Shown here: positions 16,764-25,435 of the stretch, one piece after another | Numbering within the stretch: the stretch's first letter is position 1 | Layout: every line of letters starts with the position of its first letter | The notes under the pieces: generated by a model | The model's input: only the letters and a program-made list of their open reading frames with translations | Told to the model about the DNA's origin: nothing | The model's database searches: none | Position numbers and translations under genes: made by a program | NCBI GenBank assembly: GCA_029227815.1 | Contig: CP118523.1 | Location: forward strand, 3,968,001-4,032,000 | Length of the DNA: 64,000 nt | Direction: 5' to 3' | From: Clostridiaceae bacterium M8S5 | GTDB taxonomy: Bacteria; Bacillota; Clostridia; Tissierellales; MCWD3

Positions 16764-17090
16764 TAGTTTTTGATAATTTTTTTAATAAATATATTTTTTA
16801 AAAAGGAAAAAGAGATATTATCAACTACAACCTTACTTTATTTTATTGAATTTTGTTTATAGACTTTAATTCATTTAGTGCTAACATTAAAATACTTCTG
16901 GTTCTATTATTGGTTGTAATCATCTTGCCATGTTATTGTTAAACTTACCTCTCTAAATTACAATTTGATATAAGTTATTTTACCTTGAAACTTTTAAAGG
17001 TATTTATACATCTAAAAATTAGCTAGCAAAAGAATTGTACGTACACTTTCTTTATAAAAATCAGATTACATCAATTAGGAGGAGATTTTA
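16764..17090. other. Divergent intergenic region
   Basis: Lies between the rrnB promoters (minus) and the plus-strand lipoprotein operon. It is AT-rich, with no ORF and no promoter I can assign with confidence. A strong AGGAGGAG ribosome binding site sits at its right end. Confidence 0.4.
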
Positions 17091-17570
17091 ATGAGAACTA
17101 AAAAAACAATATTAAGTATTATATTTATGACAATGTTATTGGGTATTCTTACTGGATGCTTTAGCAGTGATAGAATTAAAGATTTTGATATGCAAGGTCT
17201 TGCCACCAAACTTTTATGTGACATAGATTTTAAAGACTCTTTAAATAAAACTCAAGATCATGTTGTATACAATCTATATATGCTTGAAGATAAAGATATA
17301 TCTTCTTGCGTAGTTTATACTAGTTCTGCTGCAACGGTTGAAGAAATTGCAATTTTTAAAGCAAGTAGCTCTCAAAGTAAAACTAATATTGAAGAAGCTA
17401 TAAAAACTAGAATAAAAGATCAAAAAGATGCTTTTTCAACATATAATCCTTCAGAAATAAAAAAATTAGAGGATTATACTCTTGTTTTAAAAGGAGATTA
17501 TGTGATTTTATGTATTTCTGATGAAAGTAATAAAGCATTGAATATTATAAATGATTATATTACTAACTAA
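17091..17570 (+). CDS. Predicted small lipoprotein
   Basis: 159 residues. Signal sequence MRTKKTILSIIFMTMLLG with lipobox LTGC, so the mature protein begins CFSSDRI. The remainder is Lys/Asp-rich and mixed alpha/beta. It resembles small DUF4358-like lipoproteins found next to O-acetylation genes in clostridia, but the family assignment is by impression only. AGGAGGAG lies 6 bases before the ATG. It is first of four plus-strand genes that end at 21192, with 19 bp to the next, so it probably belongs to the O-acetylation operon and may act at the outer face of the membrane. Confidence 0.8.
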   Translation: MRTKKTILSIIFMTMLLGILTGCFSSDRIKDFDMQGLATKLLCDIDFKDSLNKTQDHVVYNLYMLEDKDISSCVVYTSSAATVEEIAIFKASSSQSKTNIEEAIKTRIKDQKDAFSTYNPSEIKKLEDYTLVLKGDYVILCISDESNKALNIINDYITN

Positions 17571-17589
17571 AACAGTAGGAGGTTAAGAG

Positions 17590-18573
17590 ATGTATTATGA
17601 CGTACAAAAAAGCAAGAGAAATATCAGGAGAAGAAAACCTAGGAAAAGAACTCGAAAACTACTATTTTTATTCAAATGTATATTTGTTATATCAGCTCTA
17701 CTGTTTATATCAAGTTCTTTTTTATCAAGTAAAAATTCAAATGTTTCGCAAGCAAGTAATGTTTTGAAAGATAAAACATCATCTACTCTTCCTGAGATTA
17801 AAGATGTAAATTTAAAAGTCAATAATGTTTCTGGTAAAAATAACGAAGGAGTTGAGAACAACGAAAAAAGTAACAATGTAACATCTGATGATATTAATTC
17901 TAATAAAAAAGAAGTTCATGATGTACCTGTCCTAAAAAATAACGGCAATTATGATTATAGTAAGAAAGTTTCTTTAAATAATTCTGTAGATGATTCGTAT
18001 TTTGAAAAAACATTATTTATAGGAAATTCGAGAACAGAAGGATTATTTCTTTATTCCTCTCCTAAAGGAGCAACTTTTTATACCCATGAAGGTTTGTTAG
18101 TAAGCAATGCCTTAACTAAAAAAATTATAAGGTCTAAAGGTAAAAAAACAAAGATCTCGATTAGTAACGCTTTATCAGCAAACAAAAACAGATTTGAAAA
18201 TATATATGTAATGTTTGGAACTAATGAGTTGGGCTGGATATACACAAGTACTTTTATTGATCGCTATAAACAACTTATAAACGAATTGAAAAAATATAAC
18301 CCTAAGGCGAATATATATATTCAATCTATTTTACCTGTAACTAGTAAGAAATCAAATTCTAATAAAATATATACAAATCAAAACATTATAAAATTTAATT
18401 GCGAAATTTTAAAAATGTGTAAAGATATCAATGCGTATTATTTGGATACATTTGAAAGTGTCGCAAATTCAAAGGGGGTTTTACCTGATGAAGCATCTGT
18501 AGATGGTGTACATTTGATTAAAAAATATACTGATTTATGGCTTGATTATATAAAAACTCATACTGTAATGTAG
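17590..18573 (+). CDS. Membrane-anchored SGNH-hydrolase-like protein
   Basis: 327 residues. A very basic N-terminus (residues 7-23) is followed by one membrane segment (about 24-46), a long Ser/Asn/Lys-rich linker (47-135) and an extracytoplasmic SGNH-like domain. Block I is FIGNSRTEG with the candidate nucleophile Ser147 (Asn replaces the usual Asp of GDS), block III is FGTNELGW, and block V is DGVH with Asp305 and His308. The domain could transfer or remove acetyl groups on a surface polymer. AGGAGG precedes the start. Its place beside an MBOAT and a DHHW protein supports a role in polymer O-acetylation; the substrate is unknown. Confidence 0.8.
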   Translation: MYYDVQKSKRNIRRRKPRKRTRKLLFLFKCIFVISALLFISSSFLSSKNSNVSQASNVLKDKTSSTLPEIKDVNLKVNNVSGKNNEGVENNEKSNNVTSDDINSNKKEVHDVPVLKNNGNYDYSKKVSLNNSVDDSYFEKTLFIGNSRTEGLFLYSSPKGATFYTHEGLLVSNALTKKIIRSKGKKTKISISNALSANKNRFENIYVMFGTNELGWIYTSTFIDRYKQLINELKKYNPKANIYIQSILPVTSKKSNSNKIYTNQNIIKFNCEILKMCKDINAYYLDTFESVANSKGVLPDEASVDGVHLIKKYTDLWLDYIKTHTVM

Positions 18574-18603
18574 TAAAAAATTAATGAATGGGTAGGACAT
18601 ATT

Positions 18604-20019
18604 ATGGTTTTTAGTAGCATAACTTTTTTATTTTATTTTTTACCAATGGCATTAATATTGTATTATGTATCTCCTAAGCAGATACGGAATTTTGTGTTAT
18701 TTATTGTAAGTTTGTTTTTTTATGCGTGGGGTGAACCTAAGTACATAATTCTTATGTTACTTTCAACAATAGTAGATTATACAAACGGAATATTAATAGA
18801 TAACGCTTTTAGCAAAGGTAAAAATCGTCAAGCAAAGTTGTTTTTAATTCTTTCTATAGTGATAAATCTTGGTTTACTATGTATATTTAAATATTTAAAT
18901 TTTTTAATTGCTAATGTAAATAATATTTTTGGACTGTCTAAAGGTTTTTGTAAAATTGTACTTCCTATAGGAATTTCATTTTATACTTTTCAAACTATGT
19001 CCTATACGATTGATGTATATAAAAGAAAAGTTCCAGTCCAAAAAAATATTGTTTCTTTCGGAGCATATGTAACACTTTTTCCACAACTCATTGCCGGCCC
19101 AATTGTAAGATATAGTAGCATATCTGATCAAATTAACAATCGACGAGTTACTATTAATAAATTTTCTAGTGGTGTTAATAGATTCATAATAGGGCTTGCT
19201 AAAAAAGTATTACTAGCAAATAATATTGGATATCTTTTTGATACAATTTCAAACCAAGACTTGCATCAACTATCTGTAGCAACTTCTTGGCTAGGGATAA
19301 TAGCTTATACTTTTCAAATATATTTTGATTTCTCAGGATATTCAGATATGGCAATTGGACTTGGTAAAATGTTTGGTTTTGATTTTCCTGAAAATTTCAA
19401 TTATCCTTATATATCAAAGAGTATAACTGAATTTTGGTCAAGATGGCATATTTCTTTGAGTTCTTGGTTTAAGGAATATGTTTATATTCCTCTTGGTGGA
19501 AATAGAAAAGGATTATTTATGCAAATTAGAAATATATCTTTAGTATGGATGCTGACTGGTATTTGGCATGGTGCTAGCTGGAATTTCATTATATGGGGAA
19601 TTTACTATGCTTTATTGTTAATTATTGAAAAGTGCTTTTTATCATCTATACTTTGTAAATTACCAAAATTATTTTCACATATGTATGCTATGTTTTTTGT
19701 AATCATAGGATGGTGCATATTTGCTTTTGATGACATTCTTATAATGAAACATTATCTTATAACTATGTTTAGATTAAATAATGCTGTATTGATAGACAAA
19801 TATTTCTTATATTTGATGTCATCTAACATAGTACTCATTATAATACTATGTATATCATCAACCAACTATCCAAGGCATGCTTTTAACCAATTATTTAGTG
19901 AAAAAACACAATTTGGATTTATTGTTATTAAAAATATATATATATTTCTTATTTTACTTTTATCTATATCTTATATAGTTGAAGCATCGTATAATCCTTT
20001 TTTGTATTTTAGATTTTGA
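18604..20019 (+). CDS. MBOAT family O-acyltransferase (AlgI/DltB-like)
   Basis: 471 residues, polytopic with about ten to twelve membrane segments. It has the MBOAT hallmarks: the invariant His322 in GIWHGASWNFIIWG, the upstream FWSRWH motif with His282, and the conserved FPQLIAGPIVRY and FDFSGYSDMAIG blocks. Members carry an acetyl group across the membrane to extracytoplasmic SGNH partners. Without dltA/dltC nearby, D-alanylation is unlikely, so the AlgI/PatA-type acetylation role is inferred. GGTAGGA precedes the ATG, 30 bp after the SGNH gene. Confidence 0.92.
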   Translation: MVFSSITFLFYFLPMALILYYVSPKQIRNFVLFIVSLFFYAWGEPKYIILMLLSTIVDYTNGILIDNAFSKGKNRQAKLFLILSIVINLGLLCIFKYLNFLIANVNNIFGLSKGFCKIVLPIGISFYTFQTMSYTIDVYKRKVPVQKNIVSFGAYVTLFPQLIAGPIVRYSSISDQINNRRVTINKFSSGVNRFIIGLAKKVLLANNIGYLFDTISNQDLHQLSVATSWLGIIAYTFQIYFDFSGYSDMAIGLGKMFGFDFPENFNYPYISKSITEFWSRWHISLSSWFKEYVYIPLGGNRKGLFMQIRNISLVWMLTGIWHGASWNFIIWGIYYALLLIIEKCFLSSILCKLPKLFSHMYAMFFVIIGWCIFAFDDILIMKHYLITMFRLNNAVLIDKYFLYLMSSNIVLIIILCISSTNYPRHAFNQLFSEKTQFGFIVIKNIYIFLILLLSISYIVEASYNPFLYFRF

Positions 20020-20037
20020 TATTGATCGGAGGTAAAA

Positions 20038-21192
20038 ATGAATGAAAAAAAAGTAGCTTGGATAACTTCAGTAATTTTTCTTATAATTATCTACGGTTTA
20101 TCTATTTGTACTATCCTAATAGATAAAAAAAATTTTTCCGAGAATGAAAATAGGTATCTAAGGAAATTACCCTTATTTAACATTGATAGATTAATTAATA
20201 ATGATTTAACTAATAAATATGATGAATACTTTAATGATCATTTTATATTTAGAGATCATTGGACTAAGCTAAAGGTCACTATTGATTATTTAGCTTGTAA
20301 AAAGGAAAGCAACGGAGTTTATTTATCTAAGGATTATTTAGCCGAAGATATTAAAGATAATGGTAAAAACTATAGTATTGAAAATACTAGTGAAATTATT
20401 AGGTTTGCTAATAAATTTAATAATACATCAAATATTTACTTTACATTAATACCATCAACATGTGAAATTCAGAATTTTAAGCTCCCAAAGTATGCTGTTA
20501 CTTTTAATCAACTTGATTTTATAAATAGAGTATATAAAAAAACTCAATCATCAATAAAGAATGTAAACATATACAATAACTTATTATTAAACAAAAAAGA
20601 TTATATCTATTATAGAACAGACCATCATTGGACTTTAGATGGCGCTTATATTGCTTATAAAAAGATGGCTCAAGTTATGGGTATTAATCCTATTGCATAC
20701 GATAATCTAGATATAAGGACTATAACTAAGGATTTTAAAGGTTCTTTGCTTTCAAAATGTGGTTTTGACTATGTAAAATACGATGAAATAAAGGCTTTAA
20801 ATAACAATAATATAGATAAATTCATCGTCTACAATGGTAAGTCTAAAACTACTTATAAAAGTATATATTTTAAAGATTTTTTAGATAAAAAAGATAAATA
20901 CTCCTATTTCTTAGGAGTAAATCAACCAAAGGTTGTAATAAAGATGAATAATGCCAAGCATTATAATAGAAAACTGCTTATTTTTAAAGACTCCTATTCT
21001 CATTGCTTAGCGCCATTTTTAAGTTATTCTTATGATGAAATTACATTGCTAGATATGAGATATATAAATATGGATATTACTAAGTTAATAAACATATCTG
21101 ATTATGATGATATTTTATTTATGTATAGCATTGATGTGTTTCTAAATACTAAAAATACTTCTAAATTATCTTACTCAAATTACGATAATTAA
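20038..21192 (+). CDS. DHHW family protein (AlgJ/AlgX-like acetyltransferase partner)
   Basis: 384 residues with an N-terminal signal anchor (about 8-27). The family motif DHHWTLDGAY lies near residue 197. Preceding blocks such as FSENENRYLRKLP and NDHFIFRDHWTKLK are typical of DHHW/AlgX-type proteins found beside MBOAT genes, and a FKDSYSHCLAPFL block near the C-terminus matches the Ser-containing motif. It probably accepts acetyl groups from the MBOAT and passes them to a polymer outside the cell. GGAGG lies 8 bases before the ATG, and it is the last gene of the operon. Confidence 0.88.
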   Translation: MNEKKVAWITSVIFLIIIYGLSICTILIDKKNFSENENRYLRKLPLFNIDRLINNDLTNKYDEYFNDHFIFRDHWTKLKVTIDYLACKKESNGVYLSKDYLAEDIKDNGKNYSIENTSEIIRFANKFNNTSNIYFTLIPSTCEIQNFKLPKYAVTFNQLDFINRVYKKTQSSIKNVNIYNNLLLNKKDYIYYRTDHHWTLDGAYIAYKKMAQVMGINPIAYDNLDIRTITKDFKGSLLSKCGFDYVKYDEIKALNNNNIDKFIVYNGKSKTTYKSIYFKDFLDKKDKYSYFLGVNQPKVVIKMNNAKHYNRKLLIFKDSYSHCLAPFLSYSYDEITLLDMRYINMDITKLINISDYDDILFMYSIDVFLNTKNTSKLSYSNYDN

Positions 21193-21210
21193 ATACTAAC
21201 TCTTAAAAGG

Positions 21211-21229
21211 GACTGTAATGATAGCCCCT
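21211..21229 (+). terminator. Terminator hairpin copy 1 after the O-acetylation operon
   Basis: The hairpin around AGGGACTGTAATGATAGCCC lacks its own T run. The same 19-base hairpin recurs at 21383-21401 followed by seven T. The repeat element 21230-21378 lies between the two. Confidence 0.6.
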
Positions 21230-21378
21230 CAGCCTGTAGAAAAAAGCCCAATTTCAGCGTTGTTGTTAAAATTTCCGTTGCTCACTTATCTCTAAGTAAG
21301 CTCTGCTACTCAATTTTAACACGCCTTGAAATTGAACTTTTACTAAAGTCTACTATCTTGATAACTTTGTCATCAATC
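21230..21378 (+). repeat. Terminator-nested palindromic repeat element, copy I
   Basis: About 149 bp, some 95% identical to the reverse complement of 56800-56948. It has outer arms AAAAGCCCAATTTC/GAAATTGAACTTTT (with G-U pairs), a middle stem GTTAAAATT/AATTTTAAC, an inner hairpin around CTTATCTCTAAGTAAG and a terminal hairpin near 21357-21374. It is flanked by two copies of the local terminator hairpin. No ORF. Confidence 0.8.
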
Positions 21379-21382
21379 TAAT

Positions 21383-21407
21383 GGCTGTAATGATAGCCCC
21401 TTTTTTT
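21383..21407 (+). terminator. Terminator of the O-acetylation operon (copy 2, with T run)
   Basis: GGCTGTAATGATAGCC forms a hairpin followed by CC and seven T on the plus strand. It overlaps the 3' end of the convergent oppF gene. Confidence 0.75.
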
Positions 21408-22359
21408 AAAATAAATGACATGCTACAAAATGATCCTTTTCTACTTCTTTCAATTTAGGTGGAATCTCTCTGCATTTCTTTGATACATACTTACACCTCT
21501 CTGAGAATTTACACCAAGGCTTAGGATTTATAGGGCTTGGCACTTCGCCCTCAAGTTTTATTACTTTTTTGTTTTCTTCTATATCTGGATCTGGTATTGG
21601 AATTGCTGAAATAAGCGCTTTTGTATATGGATGTAATGGATTACTGTATAATTTCTTACTTGATGTTATCTCCATTAATGCGCCAAGGTACATAACTCCT
21701 ACTCTATCAGATATGTGTTTTACCATAGATAAATCATGTGCTATAAATAAATAAGTCAATCCAAAATCTTTTTGAAGCTTTATTAAAAGGTTTACTATCT
21801 GTGCTTGTATTGAAACATCTAGTGCTGAAATTGGTTCGTCACATACTATGCATTTTGGTTCTACTGCAAGCGCTCTAGCTATGCCTATACGTTGCCTTTG
21901 TCCTCCTGAAAATTCATGTGGAAATCTCTGAAAGTGCTCTTTGTTAAGTCCAACCAACTCTAATAATTTATACGCTCTATCGTTTTTGTTTTTCGCTGTA
22001 AGCTCAGGATAATGCACTTCTAATCCTTCTAATATTATGCTTCCTACTGTCATTCTAGGATTTAATGAAGCATATGGATCTTGAAATATCATCTGCATAT
22101 CTTTTTTAAATGATTTTAAATTTGCTTTATTTAGTTTATGGATATCTTCGCCATTAAATTTTACAATTCCATCTGTTGCTGAATACAGCCTTGCTATCGT
22201 TCTACCACATGTAGTTTTACCACAACCTGACTCTCCTACTAAACCTAATGTCTCTCCTTTTTTTATTGAAAAACTCACATCATCAACTGCTTTAAGTATT
22301 TTGTTCTTTCTTATTCTAAAATACTTTTTGAGATTTTTTACCTCCACGAGATTTTCCAC
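21406..22359 (-). CDS. oppF: Oligopeptide ABC transporter ATP-binding protein OppF
   Basis: 317 residues. Walker A GESGCGKTT, signature FSGGQRQRIGIARAL, Walker B CIVCDEPISALD and H-loop FIAHDLSMV, followed by the C-terminal oligopeptide-transporter extension with the CKFSERC...CR cysteine cluster. It hydrolyses ATP with OppD to drive peptide import through OppBC. The GTG start overlaps the oppD stop by one base (TAGTG), with GGAGG inside the end of oppD, implying translational coupling. Last gene of the oppA-B-C-D-F cluster. Confidence 0.96.
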   Translation of the reverse strand: MENLVEVKNLKKYFRIRKNKILKAVDDVSFSIKKGETLGLVGESGCGKTTCGRTIARLYSATDGIVKFNGEDIHKLNKANLKSFKKDMQMIFQDPYASLNPRMTVGSIILEGLEVHYPELTAKNKNDRAYKLLELVGLNKEHFQRFPHEFSGGQRQRIGIARALAVEPKCIVCDEPISALDVSIQAQIVNLLIKLQKDFGLTYLFIAHDLSMVKHISDRVGVMYLGALMEITSSKKLYSNPLHPYTKALISAIPIPDPDIEENKKVIKLEGEVPSPINPKPWCKFSERCKYVSKKCREIPPKLKEVEKDHFVACHLF

Positions 22360-23414
22360 TATATTTCACCTCCTGCCATTTTTGGAATGTTGACTTTAGG
22401 AGCTTTGCTATGCTTTAGCCAACATCTAACTAAATGTGAATCGCTAATCTGAGTTATATCTGGCAATTCTTCTCTGCATATAGGCATACAATATTCACAT
22501 CTAGTAATAAAAGGGCATCCTTTTGGTGGTTTTAACAAATCTGGAGGTGTCCCTTTTAATGAATATAAACTTGCTTTGTTTTTTATATCTAATCTAGGCA
22601 CTGATCTTAATAATGCCCATGTATATGGGTGCTGAGGATTGTAAAATATATCTCTTTTTGTGCCTCTTTCTATTATTTTTCCTGCATACATTACTGCTAT
22701 TCTATCTGATGCATTTGCTACTACTCCTAAATCATGTGTTACTAGAATCACCGACATATTAGATTTCTTTTGTAAATCTTTTATTAAATCCATAATTTGT
22801 GCTTGTATTGTAACATCTAATGCTGTTGTAGGTTCATCTGCTATTAATATTCTTGGATTACAGGCTAATGCTATGGCTATCATAGCCCGTTGCCTCATTC
22901 CACCTGAAAATTGATGTGGATATTCTTTTGCTCTTTTTTCTGGATTAGGTATGTTGACTGCTTTTAAAAGCTCAACTGCTTTTTTCCTACATTCTTTTTT
23001 ATTATATTTTGTATGCATCATAAGACTTTCAGCTATTTGATCACCTACTTTCATTGTAGGATTTAGCGAAGTCATTGAATCTTGGAATATCATACTTATA
23101 TCTTCACCACGAAGCTGTTTTAATCTTTTTTTATTCATTTTTACTATTTCTTCACACATAGTCTTTTTTTTGTTAGTACCAACTATATTAGTATATAGGT
23201 TTATTTCTGAACCTTCTTTTATCTCTCCTGGTGGCATTGAAATGAGCTTCATTAGTGATTTTGCTGTAACTGTCTTTCCACACCCTGATTCTCCAACTAT
23301 CGCAAGGGTTTCACCTTCATATAGTTTAAAGCTAATTCCTCGAACTGCCTGAACTTCTCCTATATAAGTATGAAATGAAACTCTCAAATTTTTTACTTCT
23401 AGAATTCTATCCAT
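22359..23414 (-). CDS. oppD: Oligopeptide ABC transporter ATP-binding protein OppD
   Basis: 351 residues. Walker A GESGCGKTVTAKS, signature FSGGMRQRAMIAIALA, Walker B ILIADEPTTALD and the C-terminal C-x(6)-C cysteine motif (CPFITRC) with later cysteines. It pairs with OppF as the two ATPase subunits of a peptide importer. AAGGAG precedes the ATG, and it starts 12 bp after oppC. Confidence 0.96.
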   Translation of the reverse strand: MDRILEVKNLRVSFHTYIGEVQAVRGISFKLYEGETLAIVGESGCGKTVTAKSLMKLISMPPGEIKEGSEINLYTNIVGTNKKKTMCEEIVKMNKKRLKQLRGEDISMIFQDSMTSLNPTMKVGDQIAESLMMHTKYNKKECRKKAVELLKAVNIPNPEKRAKEYPHQFSGGMRQRAMIAIALACNPRILIADEPTTALDVTIQAQIMDLIKDLQKKSNMSVILVTHDLGVVANASDRIAVMYAGKIIERGTKRDIFYNPQHPYTWALLRSVPRLDIKNKASLYSLKGTPPDLLKPPKGCPFITRCEYCMPICREELPDITQISDSHLVRCWLKHSKAPKVNIPKMAGGEI

Positions 23415-23426
23415 AAATAACTCTCC

Positions 23427-24353
23427 TTATTGACGTAGTTTTGGATCTAATGCATCTCTAAGCCCATCTCCTAATAATGAGAAGGATAGCATAGTTAAAC
23501 TAATTAACAATGCTGGTATGAATAACTGATAGGGATAAAACATTAGATTTCCTCTTGCTGTTGATACTAACATACCCCAGCTTGTATTAGGTGATTGTAC
23601 TCCTAATCCTAAGAAACTAAGAAATGCCTCTGCAAATATGAATGCTGGTACATCGAATGTTATTGCAACAATAATTACTCCCATCGTATTAGGTATAAGA
23701 TGTTTTCTAATTATGTTAAACGGACTAACTCCCAATGCTCTAGCTGCCATAATATATTCACGTTCTTTTAGTTGCAATATCTGACCACGCACAAGCCTAG
23801 CCATGCCACACCATCCTGTTATAGTCAATGCAATTATTAATGAGATTAATCCACTTTTATTGAATGTCATTTTTATTATTATTACTACGATTAGATATGG
23901 AACACTTGATAAAACCTCTACTATTCTCATCATTATTGTATCTACTTTGCCACCAAAATAACCTGCTATGCCTCCGTACAAGCAACCAACTACTGTATCT
24001 ATAAAGGCTCCTATTAAACCTATTAGTATCGATATTCTTCCTGCTTTCCATGCTCTAGCAAATAAATCTCTTCCCAAGTGATCCGTTCCAAAATAGTGCT
24101 CTGTAGATGGATTTAAGTTTCTAATAGATGTTTCTACATTATCATAAGTATAAGTGGTTAAACTTGGCCCAATGATTGTCATTATACTTATTATTAAAAG
24201 TATACATATTGAAATCATTGCTATTTTATTCTTCTTTAATCTCCTCCATGCATCTTGCCAGTAGGTTATATTGGGCCTACTTATCTCTTCATCATTTAAG
24301 TCTTCACACCCAATTATTTTAAATTTATCTAAATCTATTGATTGATTTTTCAT
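23427..24353 (-). CDS. oppC: Oligopeptide ABC transporter permease OppC
   Basis: 308 residues with six membrane segments and an N-terminal cytoplasmic tail. It carries the permease EAA loop EREYIMAARALGVSPFNIIRKHLIPN and the FGTDHLGRDLFAR block typical of OppC/DppC. It forms the membrane channel with OppB. GGAG is 9 bases upstream of the ATG. Confidence 0.96.
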   Translation of the reverse strand: MKNQSIDLDKFKIIGCEDLNDEEISRPNITYWQDAWRRLKKNKIAMISICILLIISIMTIIGPSLTTYTYDNVETSIRNLNPSTEHYFGTDHLGRDLFARAWKAGRISILIGLIGAFIDTVVGCLYGGIAGYFGGKVDTIMMRIVEVLSSVPYLIVVIIIKMTFNKSGLISLIIALTITGWCGMARLVRGQILQLKEREYIMAARALGVSPFNIIRKHLIPNTMGVIIVAITFDVPAFIFAEAFLSFLGLGVQSPNTSWGMLVSTARGNLMFYPYQLFIPALLISLTMLSFSLLGDGLRDALDPKLRQ

Positions 24354-24369
24354 GATTTATCTTCTCCTT

Positions 24370-25302
24370 TTATATTTTTTCTTTACCCAATCTGATTCTA
24401 GGGTCTATAAATCCATATAATATATCAATTATTAATATGGCTGAAATATATAAAAGTGTGAAAAAGTTTGTTTGCCCAAGCACCATTGTATAGTCATTGT
24501 TATTTATTGATGTCACGTAGTTAAATCCAAATCCAGGTATCCCAAATATGCTTTCTATTACAAATGAGCCTATAAATATGCCTGCTATTTGCACACCAAG
24601 TATTGTTATTGCTGGTAACATCGCATTTCTAATAACATGCTTCCACACTAATCTTATGCCAGTTACTCCTTTAGCCTTTGCTGTTAATAGATAATCTTGG
24701 TTTAATATATCTAATACATTTGCTCGCATATATCTTGCATATACTGCTATTGATCCAAAACATAACGCTATTGTTGGTAGTATTGTATGTTTAAAGCTCC
24801 CCCATCCTATTGTAGGTAACCATCTATAAACTACTGTATACCTGTATTGCAGGAATGAGGCTAATACAAAGCTTGGAATTGATATTCCTAATACTGCTAA
24901 GATCATTATGATATAATCAGGCCAAGTGTTCCGCATATATGCAGCTAGTATACCAAATATTATTCCAAGCGAAACTCCAACTATTAATGCTTGTATACCT
25001 AATCTTGCTGATACAGGAGAATATGTTTTGATTATTTCTGTTACGCTTCTTCCTGGATAACATAATGATTCTCCTAAGTCCCCTTTTAATAATTGCTTAA
25101 TATATCTATAGTACTGAACATGTAAAGGTTGATCTAACCCATATTTGGCGTAATAATTTGCTTTAATTTGTTCAGGTAATTTTCTCCCCATTACGGATAA
25201 TGGATCTCCTGGTTTTAAGTGTACTAATAAAAATGTGATACTAACAACTAGATATATTGTTATGAACATGTATACAATCCTCTTTGCAACATATTTTAAC
25301 AT
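24370..25302 (-). CDS. oppB: Oligopeptide ABC transporter permease OppB
   Basis: 310 residues, six membrane segments. The EAA loop contains YLLTAKAKGVTGIRLVWKHV, and the N-terminal KRIVYMFITIYLVVSITFLL and PGDP blocks are classical for OppB/DppB. The ATG at 25302 has no good Shine-Dalgarno sequence; the next in-frame ATG is 11 codons on, but conservation of the first helix favours 25302. It follows oppA after an intercistronic stem-loop. Confidence 0.95.
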   Translation of the reverse strand: MLKYVAKRIVYMFITIYLVVSITFLLVHLKPGDPLSVMGRKLPEQIKANYYAKYGLDQPLHVQYYRYIKQLLKGDLGESLCYPGRSVTEIIKTYSPVSARLGIQALIVGVSLGIIFGILAAYMRNTWPDYIIMILAVLGISIPSFVLASFLQYRYTVVYRWLPTIGWGSFKHTILPTIALCFGSIAVYARYMRANVLDILNQDYLLTAKAKGVTGIRLVWKHVIRNAMLPAITILGVQIAGIFIGSFVIESIFGIPGFGFNYVTSINNNDYTMVLGQTNFFTLLYISAILIIDILYGFIDPRIRLGKEKI

Positions 25303-25398
25303 ATGAAGATCGCTGACTTTTTATTGCCCATATTAAACTATTAGCAAGCCAACGATTCACACCCCCTTATTTATATGGTGTTGTGTCAGATTTTTTTT

Positions 25399-25426
25399 GA
25401 GGCTGTCTATAATATATGACAGCCTC
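25399..25426 (-). promoter_or_regulatory. Intercistronic stem-loop between oppA and oppB
   Basis: GAGGCTGTC and GACAGCCTC make a perfect 9 bp stem with a 10-base loop. On the transcribed strand it is followed by A rather than T, so it is not a standard terminator. Such structures often protect the binding-protein mRNA and raise OppA over the permeases; that role is inferred. Confidence 0.55.
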
Positions 25427-25435
25427 TTTCATTAA

